The position numbers and the translations under genes are program-made. The notes below the pieces were generated by a model that saw only the letters and a list, made by a program, of their open reading frames with translations, was not told where the DNA came from and ran no database searches. Positions 12,901-24,764 of a DNA stretch of 64,000 bases are shown piece after piece (the first letter of the stretch is position 1; every line of letters starts with the position of its first letter). Location of the stretch: the NCBI RefSeq assembly GCF_032854445.1, contig NC_088302.1, positions 2,782,023 to 2,846,022 of the forward strand, read 5' to 3'. The stretch is from Liolophura sinensis (taxonomy: Eukaryota > Mollusca > Polyplacophora > Chitonida > Chitonidae).

Positions 12901-13033
12901 ATGTAACTGCTTGGCCCCAAAACTTGTAATCAATAATTATTAGGCCTTTAGAATTCAGTCTACTTTATTATGCATGTGCATCATTTGTGCCTGTCTAATC
13001 CCGATAACACACATGGCAATTAGAAGTTGGATA
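9977..13033 (+). other. Probable MSL3 3' UTR and intergenic DNA
   Basis: No exon with family resemblance was found. AATAAA signals on this strand at 12154, 12216 and 12773 could end a long 3' UTR. Paired short hairpins occur at 10862-10895, and a 15-bp inverted repeat at 11667-11681 / 11847-11861. Confidence 0.4.
12773..12778 (+). terminator. Candidate polyadenylation signal AATAAA
   Basis: Perfect AATAAA, the last of three on this strand between the MSL3 stop and the Tc1 element (others at 12154 and 12216). Which one is used cannot be told from sequence. Confidence 0.3.
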
Positions 13034-13035
13034 TA

Positions 13036-14305
13036 AACTGACGGCCAAAAGAAACTTTACAAAGAGTTCAGATCAATTTATTTTGCCAAAGCAAAAAACA
13101 GGATGACTGCAGTTTAATATATTGAAAAGACCAATGGCTTTAGATATTGAAAGTCTTGAGTAAGAACGGACAAAGCAGCCCTCAAATTCTGTTACAAGTG
13201 AACAAACTGAGCAGGGGTAGAAAAATAGCCATTCCATCTTGGTTAACAATGGGCAGAGTATACAAAAAGTTGATTATTTTTAAAATGAGTCAATATCATA
13301 ACCAATCAATATCGCGTGTAGCCCACCCTTGCTTTAATGTATGCAAAAACTCTCTGACGCATAGAAGAAGTCAGCCGTCTGATGAGATGATGTGGGATTC
13401 GTTGCCATTCATCTTGGAGAGCGAACGCCAGTTCTTGTCGGTTGGCTGCAAGGTGTGGCCAGCCGACGTGATGCCCCAAAGGTGTTCTGTGGGGGACATA
13501 TCTGGGGAACGTGCCAGACAGGGAAAGACGTTGACGTGCAGGAAGTTCTGTACAACTCGAGCTGTAGGGGGTCTATCGTGGTCATGCTGGTACAGGACAC
13601 CACGTGACTGCTGTTGACGGAATGGCAGGACAACACGACGCAGAATTTCATCCACGTTGCGTTGAGCTGTTAGGTTCCCGTAGATGATGACCAGTGGTAT
13701 CCGTTTCTCTGCACAAATCCCACTCCACACCATCACACTGCCGCCACCAAACTGTACCACCTCCTGAACGCATGATGCAGCCGTTCGTTCGCCTGTTCGA
13801 CGGTAAACTCGCTGTCTGCCATTGGCTCGGAACTGGCAGAACCGGCTTTCATCCGTGAAAACACGTTGCCAATCACGTCGATGCCAACGGCGTACAATTC
13901 GAGCCCATCACAACCTCTGCCCTCTGAAGTGTCGATAGGCCCTAATTCCGTGAGCCATGAGTCTCCTGGACACGGTCTGCCGACTGACCAGGTGGCATTA
14001 ATTGACGGAGACGTCACTATCAGGCAGCGGTTCCTCCTTTTGTAAGGTGCACAGGTACCCGTCTTCTCTGGGCGTAGTTACTAGTTATTTGGCTGTCCGA
14101 TGTCTGCCCGTAACGTTGCATCAAGTTTGACACAGTGACACGAGAGCGGCCGAAGGTCCTTGCAATGTGGGCATGGGTGGCTCCCATGGATACCATACCC
14201 AGAGCCCTCTCGTGTTGTTGTCGCACAAAAATTTCGTATTAATTTGCTGAAAAGGCTGGTTAACTTTAACCCACGGAGTCGTAAAGTTTCTTTTGGCCGT
14301 CAGTT
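13036..14305 (-). mobile_element. Tc1/mariner-type DNA transposon, inactive
   Basis: The element has matching 25-bp inverted termini starting aactgacggccaaaagaaac, at the left end and reversed at 14281-14305. Both ends are flanked by TA (13034-13035 and 14306-14307), the expected TA target duplication. The interior holds a decayed transposase on the minus strand. The near-perfect ends with a broken gene suggest mobilisation in trans or loss of coding capacity after a recent insertion. Confidence 0.93.
13371..14226 (-). pseudogene. Tc1-like transposase remnant
   Basis: Cut-and-paste transposase, usually about 340 residues. An N-terminal helix-turn-helix is visible (THAHIARTFGRSRVTVSNLM, near 14100-14190). 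The catalytic part includes TDESRF (first Asp, near 13855), FGGGSVMVWSGI, YQHDHDRPPTARVV (second Asp) and SPDMSPTEHLWG (Glu). The three acidic residues remain, but the pieces lie in different frames, so several frameshifts are present. The second Asp to Glu spacing is 31 residues rather than the usual 34, indicating a small in-frame deletion. Non-functional. Confidence 0.9.
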
Positions 14306-14629
14306 TAGGTTGACTGCACTCTAATGGTAAAGTACGTTTTTGTGTTTTTTCAGACAATGTACACGATTCATATTCTACGTGGTGAAGTGACTTTTCTCCG
14401 CACATAAAGCTTCATTCATTGTGATTTGTCAGCGGCATGTGACAGCGTTTGTCATTTCCTGTTCAGTGTTCAATATATATATATTAAGTCAGTCCACACT
14501 TTACCGAACAGCCTTATCAATCACAGATTCAGAGAAAAAACATTTAAATAAATGTACAATCAAAGAGATAAACCATGTAAGGCGAACATATTAATTTTGC
14601 CCTGGGATAATCTCAAATTTCAACATCTT

Positions 14630-14850
14630 TATGGTGCTGCATGACTTAAACACCCTACCAAAGACACAATGCTCCAGCGAATCACATAATACTGACACCA
14701 GGCCAATCGGTCTGTTCCTCTTAGACCCAGTACCAAGCATAGAACTAAGATTACAGATGTTTAAATCTTGGGCATGACTCAATTCAGGATTCCACCCCGT
14801 TCACAGGGGAGATGCTTTAGCCACTATATCACTGCAGCGGGTGGTCAGGC
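14630..14850 (-). mobile_element. Degenerate tRNA-headed SINE
   Basis: Read on the minus strand it has a tRNA-like head with an A-box-like tagtggctaaagcatct and a B-box-like ggtggaatcctg. A body follows resembling the SINE-B family of this window (cagtattatgtgattc, gcagcacc). More diverged than the other copies. Confidence 0.5.
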
Positions 14851-15282
14851 TTGAAGAAACTTCAGACATGAGTCCTGGGGCTCGCTTCACCAAGCGCCCG
14901 CCGCGCTGCTCGCAAGTGGCTACCAAGGCGACGTAATAACTACGGTAGAGTACTGGTTGCTATGGAAGCTGCGTGCTCGCAGCGATGCCCACGCACATCA
15001 CAGCATCCTGGTAAATGTGTCTCTTTAAAGTAACACAAAGCTATAATATGAAGTGATGTTCATCATACAGACAGCTGAAAACTATGCATACAAAGACTTT
15101 CATTTATTTTTTCAGATTTTTTTAAGGGTGTTGAAAGGCATTCAAATGTTTGAATATTACGGTGGGTTATATGAACCATGCTGATGGTATCGAGGCACTC
15201 TGACATCAAATCACCTTTTTTCCTAATGTTCACCAGAAGGAAGGAATTTTTGGGAACATTATTTCAGTAATCCTTTAAACGT

Positions 15283-15975
15283 CAACGCACATCATATTGG
15301 TGGAAGAAACCCAATGACACATCATACTGGTGGAGGAAACCTAATTGCACATCATATTGGTGGATGAAACCTAAATGCACATACTATCGGTGGAGGAAAG
15401 CTAAAGTCACATCATATTGGTGGAGGAAATCATATTGGTAGAGTGAGTGAGTGCTTGGGGTTTAACGTCGTACTTAACAATTTGTCAGTTATATGACGAC
15501 AAAGGAATCCTTAGAGTGCATGTAATGTGCCTCCTTGTTGCAGGACGGATTTCCACCGTTCTTTTATCTAGTGCTGCATCATTCAGATGCCTTATCGAAG
15601 GCAAGTATGGCGTTCCGCCTGAGCCATTATACTGATACCAGTCAACCAGTCGTCACACTATCCCTTTCATGCTGAACGCCAAGTGAGGAAGTCTTAGGTG
15701 TGACTCGACCCAGGATTGACCCGGGATCTACCGGTCCCAAAGCGGACATATTGATTGAGGAAACGTAAATGCGCATTACATTGGTGGAAGAAGCTTAAAT
15801 ACACACATTATTGATAAAAGAAACCTAAATACATATCATATTGATGGAAGAAGCCTAAATACACATTATATTGGTGGAGAAAGTCTAAATACCCAGCATA
15901 TTGATGGAAGAAACCTACTTGCACATTATATTGTTGGAGAAAACCTAAATACACATCATACTGGCGGAAGAGTAT
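15283..15975. repeat. 30-bp minisatellite split by a SINE
   Basis: Units of about 30 bp (cacatcatattggtggagga plus aacctaaat) run from 15283 to about 15436 and resume from about 15751 to 15975. The gap is a SINE-B copy inserted into a unit. Confidence 0.85.
15437..15750 (-). mobile_element. SINE-B copy inserted in a minisatellite
   Basis: Reversed element. At its left edge is the tail (gagtgagtgagtgcttgggg, ttaacgtcgtactt) and at its right edge the tRNA-derived head, whose reverse complement contains the B-box-like gggtcaatcctgg. The body contains the conserved cctccttgttgcaggacgga. Similar catattg sequences flank both sides, as expected for insertion in a repeat unit. Confidence 0.85.
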
Positions 15976-18174
15976 TGGAATTTAATGAACCCCAGACTGC
16001 CCAAATGGAAAGAGCTTGGCCCCGTGCTTAATGTCACCAATTTTCCACCAGCAGGAAATCTGCAATTTCTCTTATTAAAGCTCGCACCTCATCTGTTTAG
16101 TAATATGGAGAGGAAGACAAGCATCGTTCCAAGTGGGACACGATCTCTTTCTTTTAACAGCAGTGGTCATTGCTGCAGAAACTCCTAGGGGCCCAAACCC
16201 AGTCCTTAATGACAAACTGTCCCATTACATAATGAACACATACAGTAAAGAAAATATACCTTTTAATGCCAACAATAAACATATGGATCACAAAGCAGTA
16301 CTAATTACACCTTGCATACAAAGGTTTAATGTCCAACAAGGTTTAGGAAAGGACTGATCCGAAAAATACTGTTTTAATTAGGTTGTGGAAACCATGCAAA
16401 TCCTAGAAAGAATTACTCCAAACGAGAGAGAAGTCTCAGCGGTTCCCAGGCCCGGCGAATGCTACAAGCACATAACTGCAACAACAAAAATGTGATACCT
16501 ACATTCCTAGTTACCATAGTAACATGTTCGTAATGTTACAAGTGCTTTGTGAATCAGACCTCTAAAAGCTCACCCTGGAGTTTTGGACAAACCTTTTTTC
16601 GCATCATTAACACATTGTTTGCACTGCACTGAACAGACAAGTTATCTCCATGAAAAATAAAATCAATAAAAAGCTGTAACCTTGGCAAGTTTAGGTTACC
16701 ATAAAACCCGAGGATATCAGGACATAAAAAATTAGGTCTACAGTACCAATTTCTAATCATTTTTCATCTTAAAGACTACATGTCAGGCAAAGTTATTCCT
16801 TAGAACACTTTATTCTGAAACAAGCAGAATATTGAGGGAAACTCTACCGTTATGGTAAACATACAGTGGCTACCTTGCCCAATGCCGTCACTGCGCAGAC
16901 ATCATCGTTGAACAGAGCGACTTGTAACCTTGACGCAAATCTCTGGATAAAAAAAACTGCTGCCCACAAAACCTATCTTTAATCGAACAGATCAAATAAA
17001 ATACAAAGAAGATCTAACCACACAAAAATCACAAGTCTACACATAAACTAACTACATACCCATATATCCATTCCTCAGCTTCAGCAAAAACACAGATCAT
17101 CTTTCTGTGATGACGAGCAGTCCACATCTTGGAAATTAACTAAGAAAATTACCTTATGCTTTAAACTATTCTGTCATATCGAGGGAATGGCATTGTCATT
17201 TCCATAAACCACATCAGTAATCCTGACCAGTAACTAAGTGATCACAAACCATTATGAAATCAAGATAATTTGCCCACCAGCAAACACAAATTGACATCTT
17301 GTTGCTGCCATTAAATGTAAATAGCAGGATGACGGATCTGCATCAAAGGTCATTTGGCAGAGCAGACAACAAAAATATCACCCTCCAAATGAGACGATTT
17401 CTCACCCTGTTCTGAACTGTTGAGGAGGCACATTCACCACTTCAAACCTTTTCAATCTTAATATATTTTCCTCTTTGGTATCATCTACAGACCTTGCCAT
17501 GAACTGCTAGGTCCCTTGAGCAGTTTCAATATCAACTCAGCTTTGGCAAACTGGCACAGCACCATCATAGGTAAGCATAACACATATATAAAACAAGATA
17601 TCACATAAAATCTGCAACAGTTAACACAATGGCAAAAGGATAGTCCGGCAAGCACAGTCACAGCTTCGCAGTCAGTTTGGATTTGGCCCCATTCACTTCC
17701 ACACAGAATATTGTCAATAGCTTCACAACTCAATTTCGTATTCACGTGTGACATACATTGAATACAGCCCCCGAGTCATCGATTTTCAAAAGTGTCAAAA
17801 CCCACATCAACAAAAACTCTATGATTATAATCCATCTGATCAGTTTTGACTTCTTGTTTCTAACGTTTCAGTAGATGTATTATGCTAGAAGAGCGTTTGT
17901 CGATACTGGTTTTAACACTTTTTACAAGAACCAGGTGGCTTGGAGATTTGTTGTACATCGAACATCAGGACAATCTCCACTTGTAAGGTTAACTGCATAT
18001 ACAATTTTCTATGAGGTGGTCAACTGGAGCAGAAATGAGCACTAAGGGAAGGAGGGACCATGCTCGCTGGGCTAGCATAAAGACAAGACTAAAATAAAGA
18101 CAAGATTAAGCCAAATCGATACTAGCACTGTCCACTGGACACCACACAGCTGTCCTTCAGGTACACTTTATCAT
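15976..18174. other. No gene recognised; possible 3' UTR of the minus-strand gene
   Basis: No exon with family resemblance. AATAAA on the minus strand at 16809-16814 is the nearest canonical poly(A) signal downstream of the stop at 18175 on that strand. Confidence 0.35.
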
Positions 18175-18405
18175 CTACTTCCTATGGGTGGCCACTCCGA
18201 ATTCCTTTAGTGTATCTCTCTGGCAGTTAGGGCAGATTCTGATATCCATGAGGTGGATGACATTCTGATGGCATGGACACCTCATCTGGACACGACCTCG
18301 ACACAAATACCCACATGACTTACACAGGATATTCCTCATTGGACGATCACAGTTACAGGAGTTATCTGTCCTTGTCATACTATATCCAACATAGTTGCTC
18401 TTGAA
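18175..18405 (-). CDS. Zinc-ribbon gene exon 2 (cysteine domain, stop)
   Basis: Acceptor ttacttgttacag before TTC AAG; 76 codons then TAG. It carries all ten cysteines of the putative zinc-binding domain. Confidence 0.75.
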   Translation of the reverse strand, partial: FKSNYVGYSMTRTDNSCNCDRPMRNILCKSCGYLCRGRVQMRCPCHQNVIHLMDIRICPNCQRDTLKEFGVATHRK

Positions 18406-21400
18406 CTGTAACAAGTAAAACAAAAATCATAAACACTACTGGCAGGCATTCCCAAAGGTTACAGTCATCTAGGGTTCAACTAATTATCCAGAAGTACCCA
18501 TAAGTGCTTGAAGTTACCCATCAGGACCAGTTTGGTGGCAAAATCCAGCCAAAATGTCACAAAATTCACCTTACAAATGTTTTCTGATACAGTATACTCA
18601 CACTATGGTGATATAGCATTTTTCTTTCAGCTAGTAAACGTTAAAGACGGACAGTCGGATGGAAGGTTCCATGTATGCGCCACAACAGAGTTACCGGCAA
18701 GAACGGAATCTACTCATGTGCATATGAAGTGCAGAAACGTGACGAGAAGACAAAACATCTAGAGGAAATAAATCTATAAACATAAATGGAATAAAAACTC
18801 ATTTTACAGTTAATTTTAGACTTCAAATATTTACTATTTTCAGTGGTTTTTCAGCTTCCTTTTTTTTGTATAATTTCTTTGCCGACTGAAGTGTACCCAT
18901 AAGGACCTGTTATCTTCACACTGCTACCCATACGTACACGTTTTTTGAAGGAAATGCATGTAAAATCGATCATCTCATTCTAATAAACGTACTGATGTAC
19001 TTTACTTTGCATAGTGATAAAACTGATAATTGATAAAATCCTTCTAGATCTCTTTTGTAGTGCCGGAAGAATCAGTTAACATAAAGGTGATAACCATGAA
19101 GACCAGGGTTCTGAAAGTATACCCTAAATTGATAAACTGTTGAACACAACGCATTGCAAAACATCAATCTACAATATTTTCCTTTTTTTCTTCAAATTTT
19201 CATAGTTATAAGTGACAAATGATAAACAGATGTTGGTGGCAGGATACATGAATACAACTTGTTTTGTTTGAGTACTTCCTCTGTCCTCTCAGGTCGAGAT
19301 TCCTGGCTCTATTGAGTCTTTAATGCTTGTGCTCCTACAGGAAGCGGCTGATGGGATTTAACCTTTTGATGTTGACAGAATAACTTCTTCTGATAAACTC
19401 ACCACTTTACTTTACTCTGCACATTTATGTATAGCCTCAAAAATACCCGTAAATACAGACCCATATCAAAGTATGTAACACATTACAGATTTGAGATATT
19501 ACTTCTGAAATGTTTAAAGCTAGAAATCTAACTTTATATCATATACAGGTGGTAAACAATAAATAATGCAGGAGATCCACAGTTTTGTGTGGCAATCCTT
19601 TGTTTCAGTCGTGCATATTGGACTAAATTTCTGAAGGAAATGAACAACAGACTGATAAAATTCTCAGATTAAACTGGAAATATAAAATAAACAATCTATT
19701 TTTATTGTCAGAAGCAAACACAAATTATACATAAGAAAAATTATGCGCATATACATTTAATGGCACACTTTCTAAAAAAAAAGAAAGGATTATGAAGGCC
19801 TCATATTCCCTTTTTTCTTATTTTTACACTGTTTATACATTTAACAGGCATATCCGAGAGAAATATGACAAAGCAAAACAGGCAACACAACCAAAGAATT
19901 ATATAGCAGTACAAGACATAGGGACTATACAATGTTAACAGAGGTAACATAACATGTGACTATATTAACACCTCCTATCTGACTGCTTAGTTTTTCCACA
20001 AGATCAGGCATTTTTTGTGCTTGCCAGTTTGTCGTCAATTTCAAAATATATTGTTCAAAGATTCACAGTTGCTGTTTGTCCAAAGCTTGTCAGTGTAACT
20101 CGCTTGAAAAGGTTCGCATAAATAATGTAACAAAGGGCATTTAAGCATTTGTCAAAGTAAGATTTAAGCAATGGAAATTTTTCAAGAAAAGGTTGGACCT
20201 CGATTACATTTTTTCATACACCAACTTGTCTGAGCTAAAAGAAAGGCCATTTTTTCCAAACAATTTGTCTGCGATAATTTGCCTTTCTTTCAATGAGCAA
20301 CCAAGCAACCAACCTTAGACAGTAACCTTGCTACATTTTCTCTACAATCGAGGTCCAACAAAAGGGAAACATAATTTCAGTGGCTTTATTAAAGCAAAGT
20401 TTACCTTTCCGTTCACAAGTAAATAAGAAAAAAAACAAATGGTAAATTTCAAATTCCCCGTCCCAGAGTAAAAACATCACGCCAAGTATTATTGGACTCT
20501 CTCCAGACTCCCTGTGATTAACAGCATAATGTTTATGAACAACAGTTGTCACATAACGAGCACCTAATTTAATAGTCTCGTTTACTCCTAGCACACTCCT
20601 TGAATCAACAACATTTTGTTTTAAATCAAGCATTTGTTCGTCTGAATAAACTATGACCGAAGAGAGCTTTCCCTTCCTATGAATGGTCATCTGTTTGTCT
20701 GGATGGTCATGTTGTATCGAAAGTACTTCAAGTACTTTGTCTGACACATTACCTCTAACATAAACACACTTTCTTCTTTTCAGTATAAATTTTGACCCAA
20801 ACTTGCTTAAAGTTTCGGGGGTCATAGAAAGAATCGTCTTCAATCATTTGCTGATAAACCGGACGAGGAAGTTTGGACCTGACATCCAGAGCAATCTGCT
20901 CCATGATTTAAGGATCTGTCTGGATAGAACGAATTTCTCTTTTGCGATGCCCTGGGACATGGCTATGTTTTTGATTCTGCTCCTGATGCCACACCTACTC
21001 TTACTGTTATAATCTTGTTGTCATCTCAGGGCAGCATAATATCTACGAAGGTTAATAACGTCAAAATCCAATGGCTGCTCACCATTTGGGACATAGGTGA
21101 CTTTCCTGTTGACTTGCTGCACAGTACAATAAGCTTTGTACTTAAAATAAACCATCTTTACTTTCGCTGACCCTTCCCTTAATAAACATGTATTAGCTGT
21201 AGTCTCCCTAACTCCACAGTCATCAGGAAAGTCACATCTCCCCCTTTTTTCAACATTATGACCCTTACTTACTCTAAAATATACATCAGTTTTTTTCTCC
21301 TCTAGGCACAGAGTCAAGTACATCAAGACCATTTGACAACGGATCATCTGACATCCAAGGACAAAAATTCACCTGAAAGAGATGACTACCATTGTATGTG

Positions 21401-24400
21401 TCCTCAGTGTCATTGTTTGCGCTGATTGGCTCCAACTGTGGGTCGAATTCTACAAAACAAAGAAAATTATATTATCCACCTGAAAAATGTCTACCTCATA
21501 CACATTGTGAGAAACGCAAATATTGATGTTTGAAGGGATGGCTATTTGTAGAGAAAATGTCACTACCATACAGTTAGCTTAAAGGGAGAATGTTAAAACA
21601 TATATCATACCCTGATGTGTTTAAAAGCAAGGCATTCATTTAATGCATCATCGCTTCCATTGTGCAAATAAAACGGATTAGGCTAATTGTCTCCAGTTCA
21701 ATTCCTTACCTTTGGACTTGTTTCAGGTGAAGATGAAATCTCTACTGTTTCCGGTAACAGTGGTACAAAATGGTTAGTGGTCCAATACCCAACATTCCTT
21801 CTATCGAGTATTTTGTAAGATCAGTCTAGAAGGCTGTTTACAGACAGGTGAGTGAAGTCTACACCTATGTGTTTGCACAAGACAGAAGCAGCGGCTGGTA
21901 TCGCCAGTACTGATGAATATACCCCATCCTTGGCACATTCAAGGCACGCCTCAGTGTAGTCTGGAGACACCAGATGCAACTCTGTTGTCTTCATCACATC
22001 ACCATACCCCAGCCACCCAACCAACTCAATCACAGTAAACACCCACCGCTGGGGTGCCATGGCCTTGTTTCCGTAAGTCGCCGATGACAGGACATTAAAC
22101 AGGCAATTTCCGTCAGGGGTGGATGTGCCCAGCCGGTGACTTCAGATCCCTCATACTTCCCTCAGAATCTTGGCCGATGTCCTGTCATTACCAATGCTTT
22201 CCATGAATGCTTTGGAAGGTGGATCCGTTACCTTTGTTTTTCTGATCAAAATTCTCTCCATTACTGTGACAGTTTAAATTATTCCATGCGGGCGGAACAG
22301 GCGTCTCCCCGTTGCACTAAGGCCTTGGAAAAATCATATCCGGTGCCCGTGTTCAAGCAAGAGGTGCAGTGGAAGTCCTAGTCCATCTCGTCCAAAGCAC
22401 TACTCTGTTCTAGGGTCAATTCCTCGCCCCTGTCGTGAAAGCATACAGATTGCAGTTTCCACAGAATATGGACCAGTCCGTGTGTCAGCATTCCTCGCGA
22501 CAAGAACCACATGGTCAAAGAGTAGATTTCTTCCCTCGATTGAAAGGTTTTCAAATCTGCACATGTGATAAACTACATGTAGATTGTGTACTTTCATATA
22601 GGAGTATGACAGTCGCTGTGCTTTATTCCACTTTTACACACAGTTTCTCCTTCCTTGAGTCTATTAATCCATAAGGTCAACTCACCAATCGCTGGTGCAA
22701 CTGCACTGGGCTAATCCAACAATCCCCAATAAAACAAAATCCATACAAGACAGCTGATCAGTAGGTAAGTCATCCTGTGTTAGCATTACTCAAAAAGTCA
22801 TCTCTTGGCAGGGAAGCTACTATCTTCACAAGCACTTCTCACCGAGCGAGTGTTTTTAAATTTCAATGAAGCGCCTGTTTCACATTAAAATGGTTTAAAA
22901 TTTGGAACTTATACAAATATATACAGTATACACGTCGCACTTGTTACAGGCACAGGTTTCTGTAGAAAGTTCTCTTGATTGTTCTTTATCTCAACTGTCA
23001 TTTCTGTATCAAAAATGTCACACGCCAATAATTAAGTTTTAGAATCTATTCCAATCATTGATTTATTTATTCATTTATTTGATTGGTGTTTTACGCTCTC
23101 CTCAAGAATATTTCACTTCAACGTAGGTGGTCACCACTATGAGGGGAGGAAACTGGGAAGAGCCCGTGAGAAACCCACGACCATCCACAAGTTGCCAATC
23201 CTTGAAGTATGTACTGTCATTAAAACGCAAACCTAAAACTGATGTACGTATCTAAATCTAGCCGAAAGCATTTTACATTTTCTTGTCTTCAGAGGATACT
23301 TTGTTTGAACGATTTTATCAATTACATGGCCATTTTCTTCAAAAACTGTGTCATGGGTGCAATATGAAGATAACAGGTCCTTGTAGGTACACTCCAGTCT
23401 AAGAAGAAATGTGACAAAAAAGGACAGTAGATAAAGTAGTGAAACAGTAGCCATTTTCTTAAAAAAACTGTGTCCTTTTGGGTACCGATATGAAGATAAC
23501 TTGTCCTTATGTTATATATCTGCCTACTTGTACATATAAATATGCAAAGTACATCAGTAAGTTCATAAGAATGAGACTTGATTATATGCGCATTTCACTC
23601 AAAAAACGTGTTTATGGGTAGCGGTAACATGAAGATAACATGGGTACTTATGGGTACACTCCAGTCTGCAAAGAAATTTTACAAAAAGAGAAAGCTGAAA
23701 AAGCAGTGAAAATAGTAAATATTTAAAGTTTAAAATTAACTGTAAAAACAGTTTTTATTCTTTTGATGTTTATATATTTATTTCCTCTAGACATTTTGTC
23801 TTCTCATCAAGTTTTTGCACTTTGTATACTGGTGAGGTGATTCAGTCCTTGTTGGAAACTCTGACATGGCGCATGTATAAAACCTTCCACACGACTGTCC
23901 GCCTATAACGTCTACCAGTTGAAATAACACACATACCAGCTGTTATAACACACCAAAGTGTGAGCATACTGTATCAGACAACATTTGTAACGGGAATTTT
24001 ACGACATTTCGCCTGGATTTTGCGGCCAAACTGGTCCTTATGGGTAACTCTGACCACTTATTGGAACTTAGCATAATTGGTTGGACCAGTCGTCTATAAA
24101 ACTGACTACCATCAAATAAATCTCAATTTGGCAGTTGTAAAGACAAGGCTCCTTTTGATAGTCAATGAGCCTCCTCTCAAATGTTCATTGTAAAAAGCAG
24201 CTGCTTCAATGAACTGACGTCACGCTACCATATGACAGCAAGCTCACATTTCCAAATTTTTAGTATGGATTCAAAAACAATCAAATAAATTGGTATTAAT
24301 GAATAGGCCTAAATGTCAATACACTCTGATATACTTCGACATAAAAATATGACCTTTTCCAACCCAACCACCTAAAACAATGACATCTCTCAATGGTTTT

Positions 24401-24764
24401 CAATTTTCCAAAAGCTAAAATGTCCTTCAACTTTTTTTGTCCACAAATATCAAGAAATTGTTGGATGTCTGCGAAGATATTTAGCTCAACTGTGGAACTT
24501 TATCTCCTCAGTTTTGCGCTGAATATATATCAAATTCTTTGAACAGCTAGGACTAAATTTACCTAATATGTACCTAACAAAACGTGTCCTACGGTTCCAA
24601 AATATCGCGTCGTCAAGCAAGTGTAGAATTTGTAGAAGTTTACTTACGGCTGGTGAGGAGGACTTGATGAAGGACAACATGGTTTCCATCGTCCTCCCTC
24701 GGCCGATTGACGGCATCGCATGTCCCTGCTCAGCTGGAGTCGCGGTAACGCTGCAGTCTGTCAT
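18175..24764 (-). CDS. Small cysteine-rich zinc-ribbon-like protein, 2 exons (115 aa)
   Basis: Coding exons 24764-24648 (39 codons, ATG in a good CCACC context) and 18405-18175 (76 codons plus TAG) join in phase 0 with a gtaagt donor and a ttgttacag acceptor. The product has a Ser/Thr-rich N-terminus (METMLSFIKSSSPA) and a compact cysteine domain: CxC at 56/58, CxxC at 67/70, C74, CxC at 82/84 and CxxC at 97/100, including CKSCGYLCRGR and VIHLMDIRICPNC. This pattern suggests a double zinc-ribbon. I feel the family is conserved in animals but cannot name it. The intron holds a complete Mutator-like element. An in-phase cassette at 21373-21435 lies inside that element and could be exonised, but more likely belongs to the element's own gene. 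Confidence 0.72.
18496..19016 (+). repeat. Left terminal inverted repeat of the MULE
   Basis: About 520 bp matching the reverse complement of 23543-24070 at an estimated ~80% by eye. It starts 91 bp from the zinc-ribbon exon boundary at 18405. Confidence 0.8.
20331..22235 (-). pseudogene. OTU-protease plus MULE-transposase-like gene, decayed
   Basis: The 5' part (22235-21711) encodes an OTU cysteine-protease-like domain. DGNCLFNVLSSATYG holds the catalytic Asp and Cys (22103-22114), and TTNHFVPLLP the catalytic His (near 21770). It ends at a gtaagg donor. A second exon from 21435 runs into a cysteine-containing region and a transposase-like segment with VLGVNETIKLGARYVTT and GVMFLLWDGEFEIY. 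Lesions: two stops upstream of the OTU signature, TGA at 21821, a frameshift in an A run near 21290, a stop near 21022 and another shift near 20780. The usual acidic residue of the GVDxTF-like motif reads Asn. The layout resembles invertebrate OTU/vertnin-like MULE proteins. Confidence 0.75.
23055..23205 (-). mobile_element. Truncated SINE-A copy inside the MULE
   Basis: Reverse complement of the SINE-A core: gattggtgttttacg, aagaatatttcactt, then a gggaggaaac-like block and cccacgaccatcc. The tRNA head is missing. It entered the MULE after that element was in place. Confidence 0.75.
23543..24070 (-). repeat. Right terminal inverted repeat of the MULE
   Basis: Counterpart of 18496-19016. Just inside it, 23330-23530 contains a further partial copy of the subterminal motif (ctgtgtc, atatgaagataac, ggtacactccagtct), so this side has internal duplication. 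Confidence 0.8.
24648..24764 (-). CDS. Zinc-ribbon gene exon 1 (start codon)
   Basis: 39 codons from ATG to a consensus gtaagt donor. An upstream in-frame TTG extension exists but the ATG has the better context. A CCAAT-box-like site lies at 24926-24930, about 160 bp upstream. Confidence 0.7.

Larger units (their letters stand above)
18496..24070 (-). mobile_element. Mutator-like (MULE) DNA transposon with ~520-bp inverted repeats
   Basis: The arm at about 18496-19016 is the diverged reverse complement of about 23543-24070. Shared blocks include ttacccatMAGGACCAGTTT near the outer ends, gacggacagtcg and agaggaaataaat in the middle, and actgatgtact near the inner ends. Between the arms is a decayed gene with OTU-protease and MULE-transposase-like parts. 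Long inverted repeats plus this gene type are characteristic of Mutator-superfamily elements; animal Phantom-type MULEs are a possible match. No clear target duplication was found. The whole element sits in the single intron of the zinc-ribbon gene. Confidence 0.8.
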
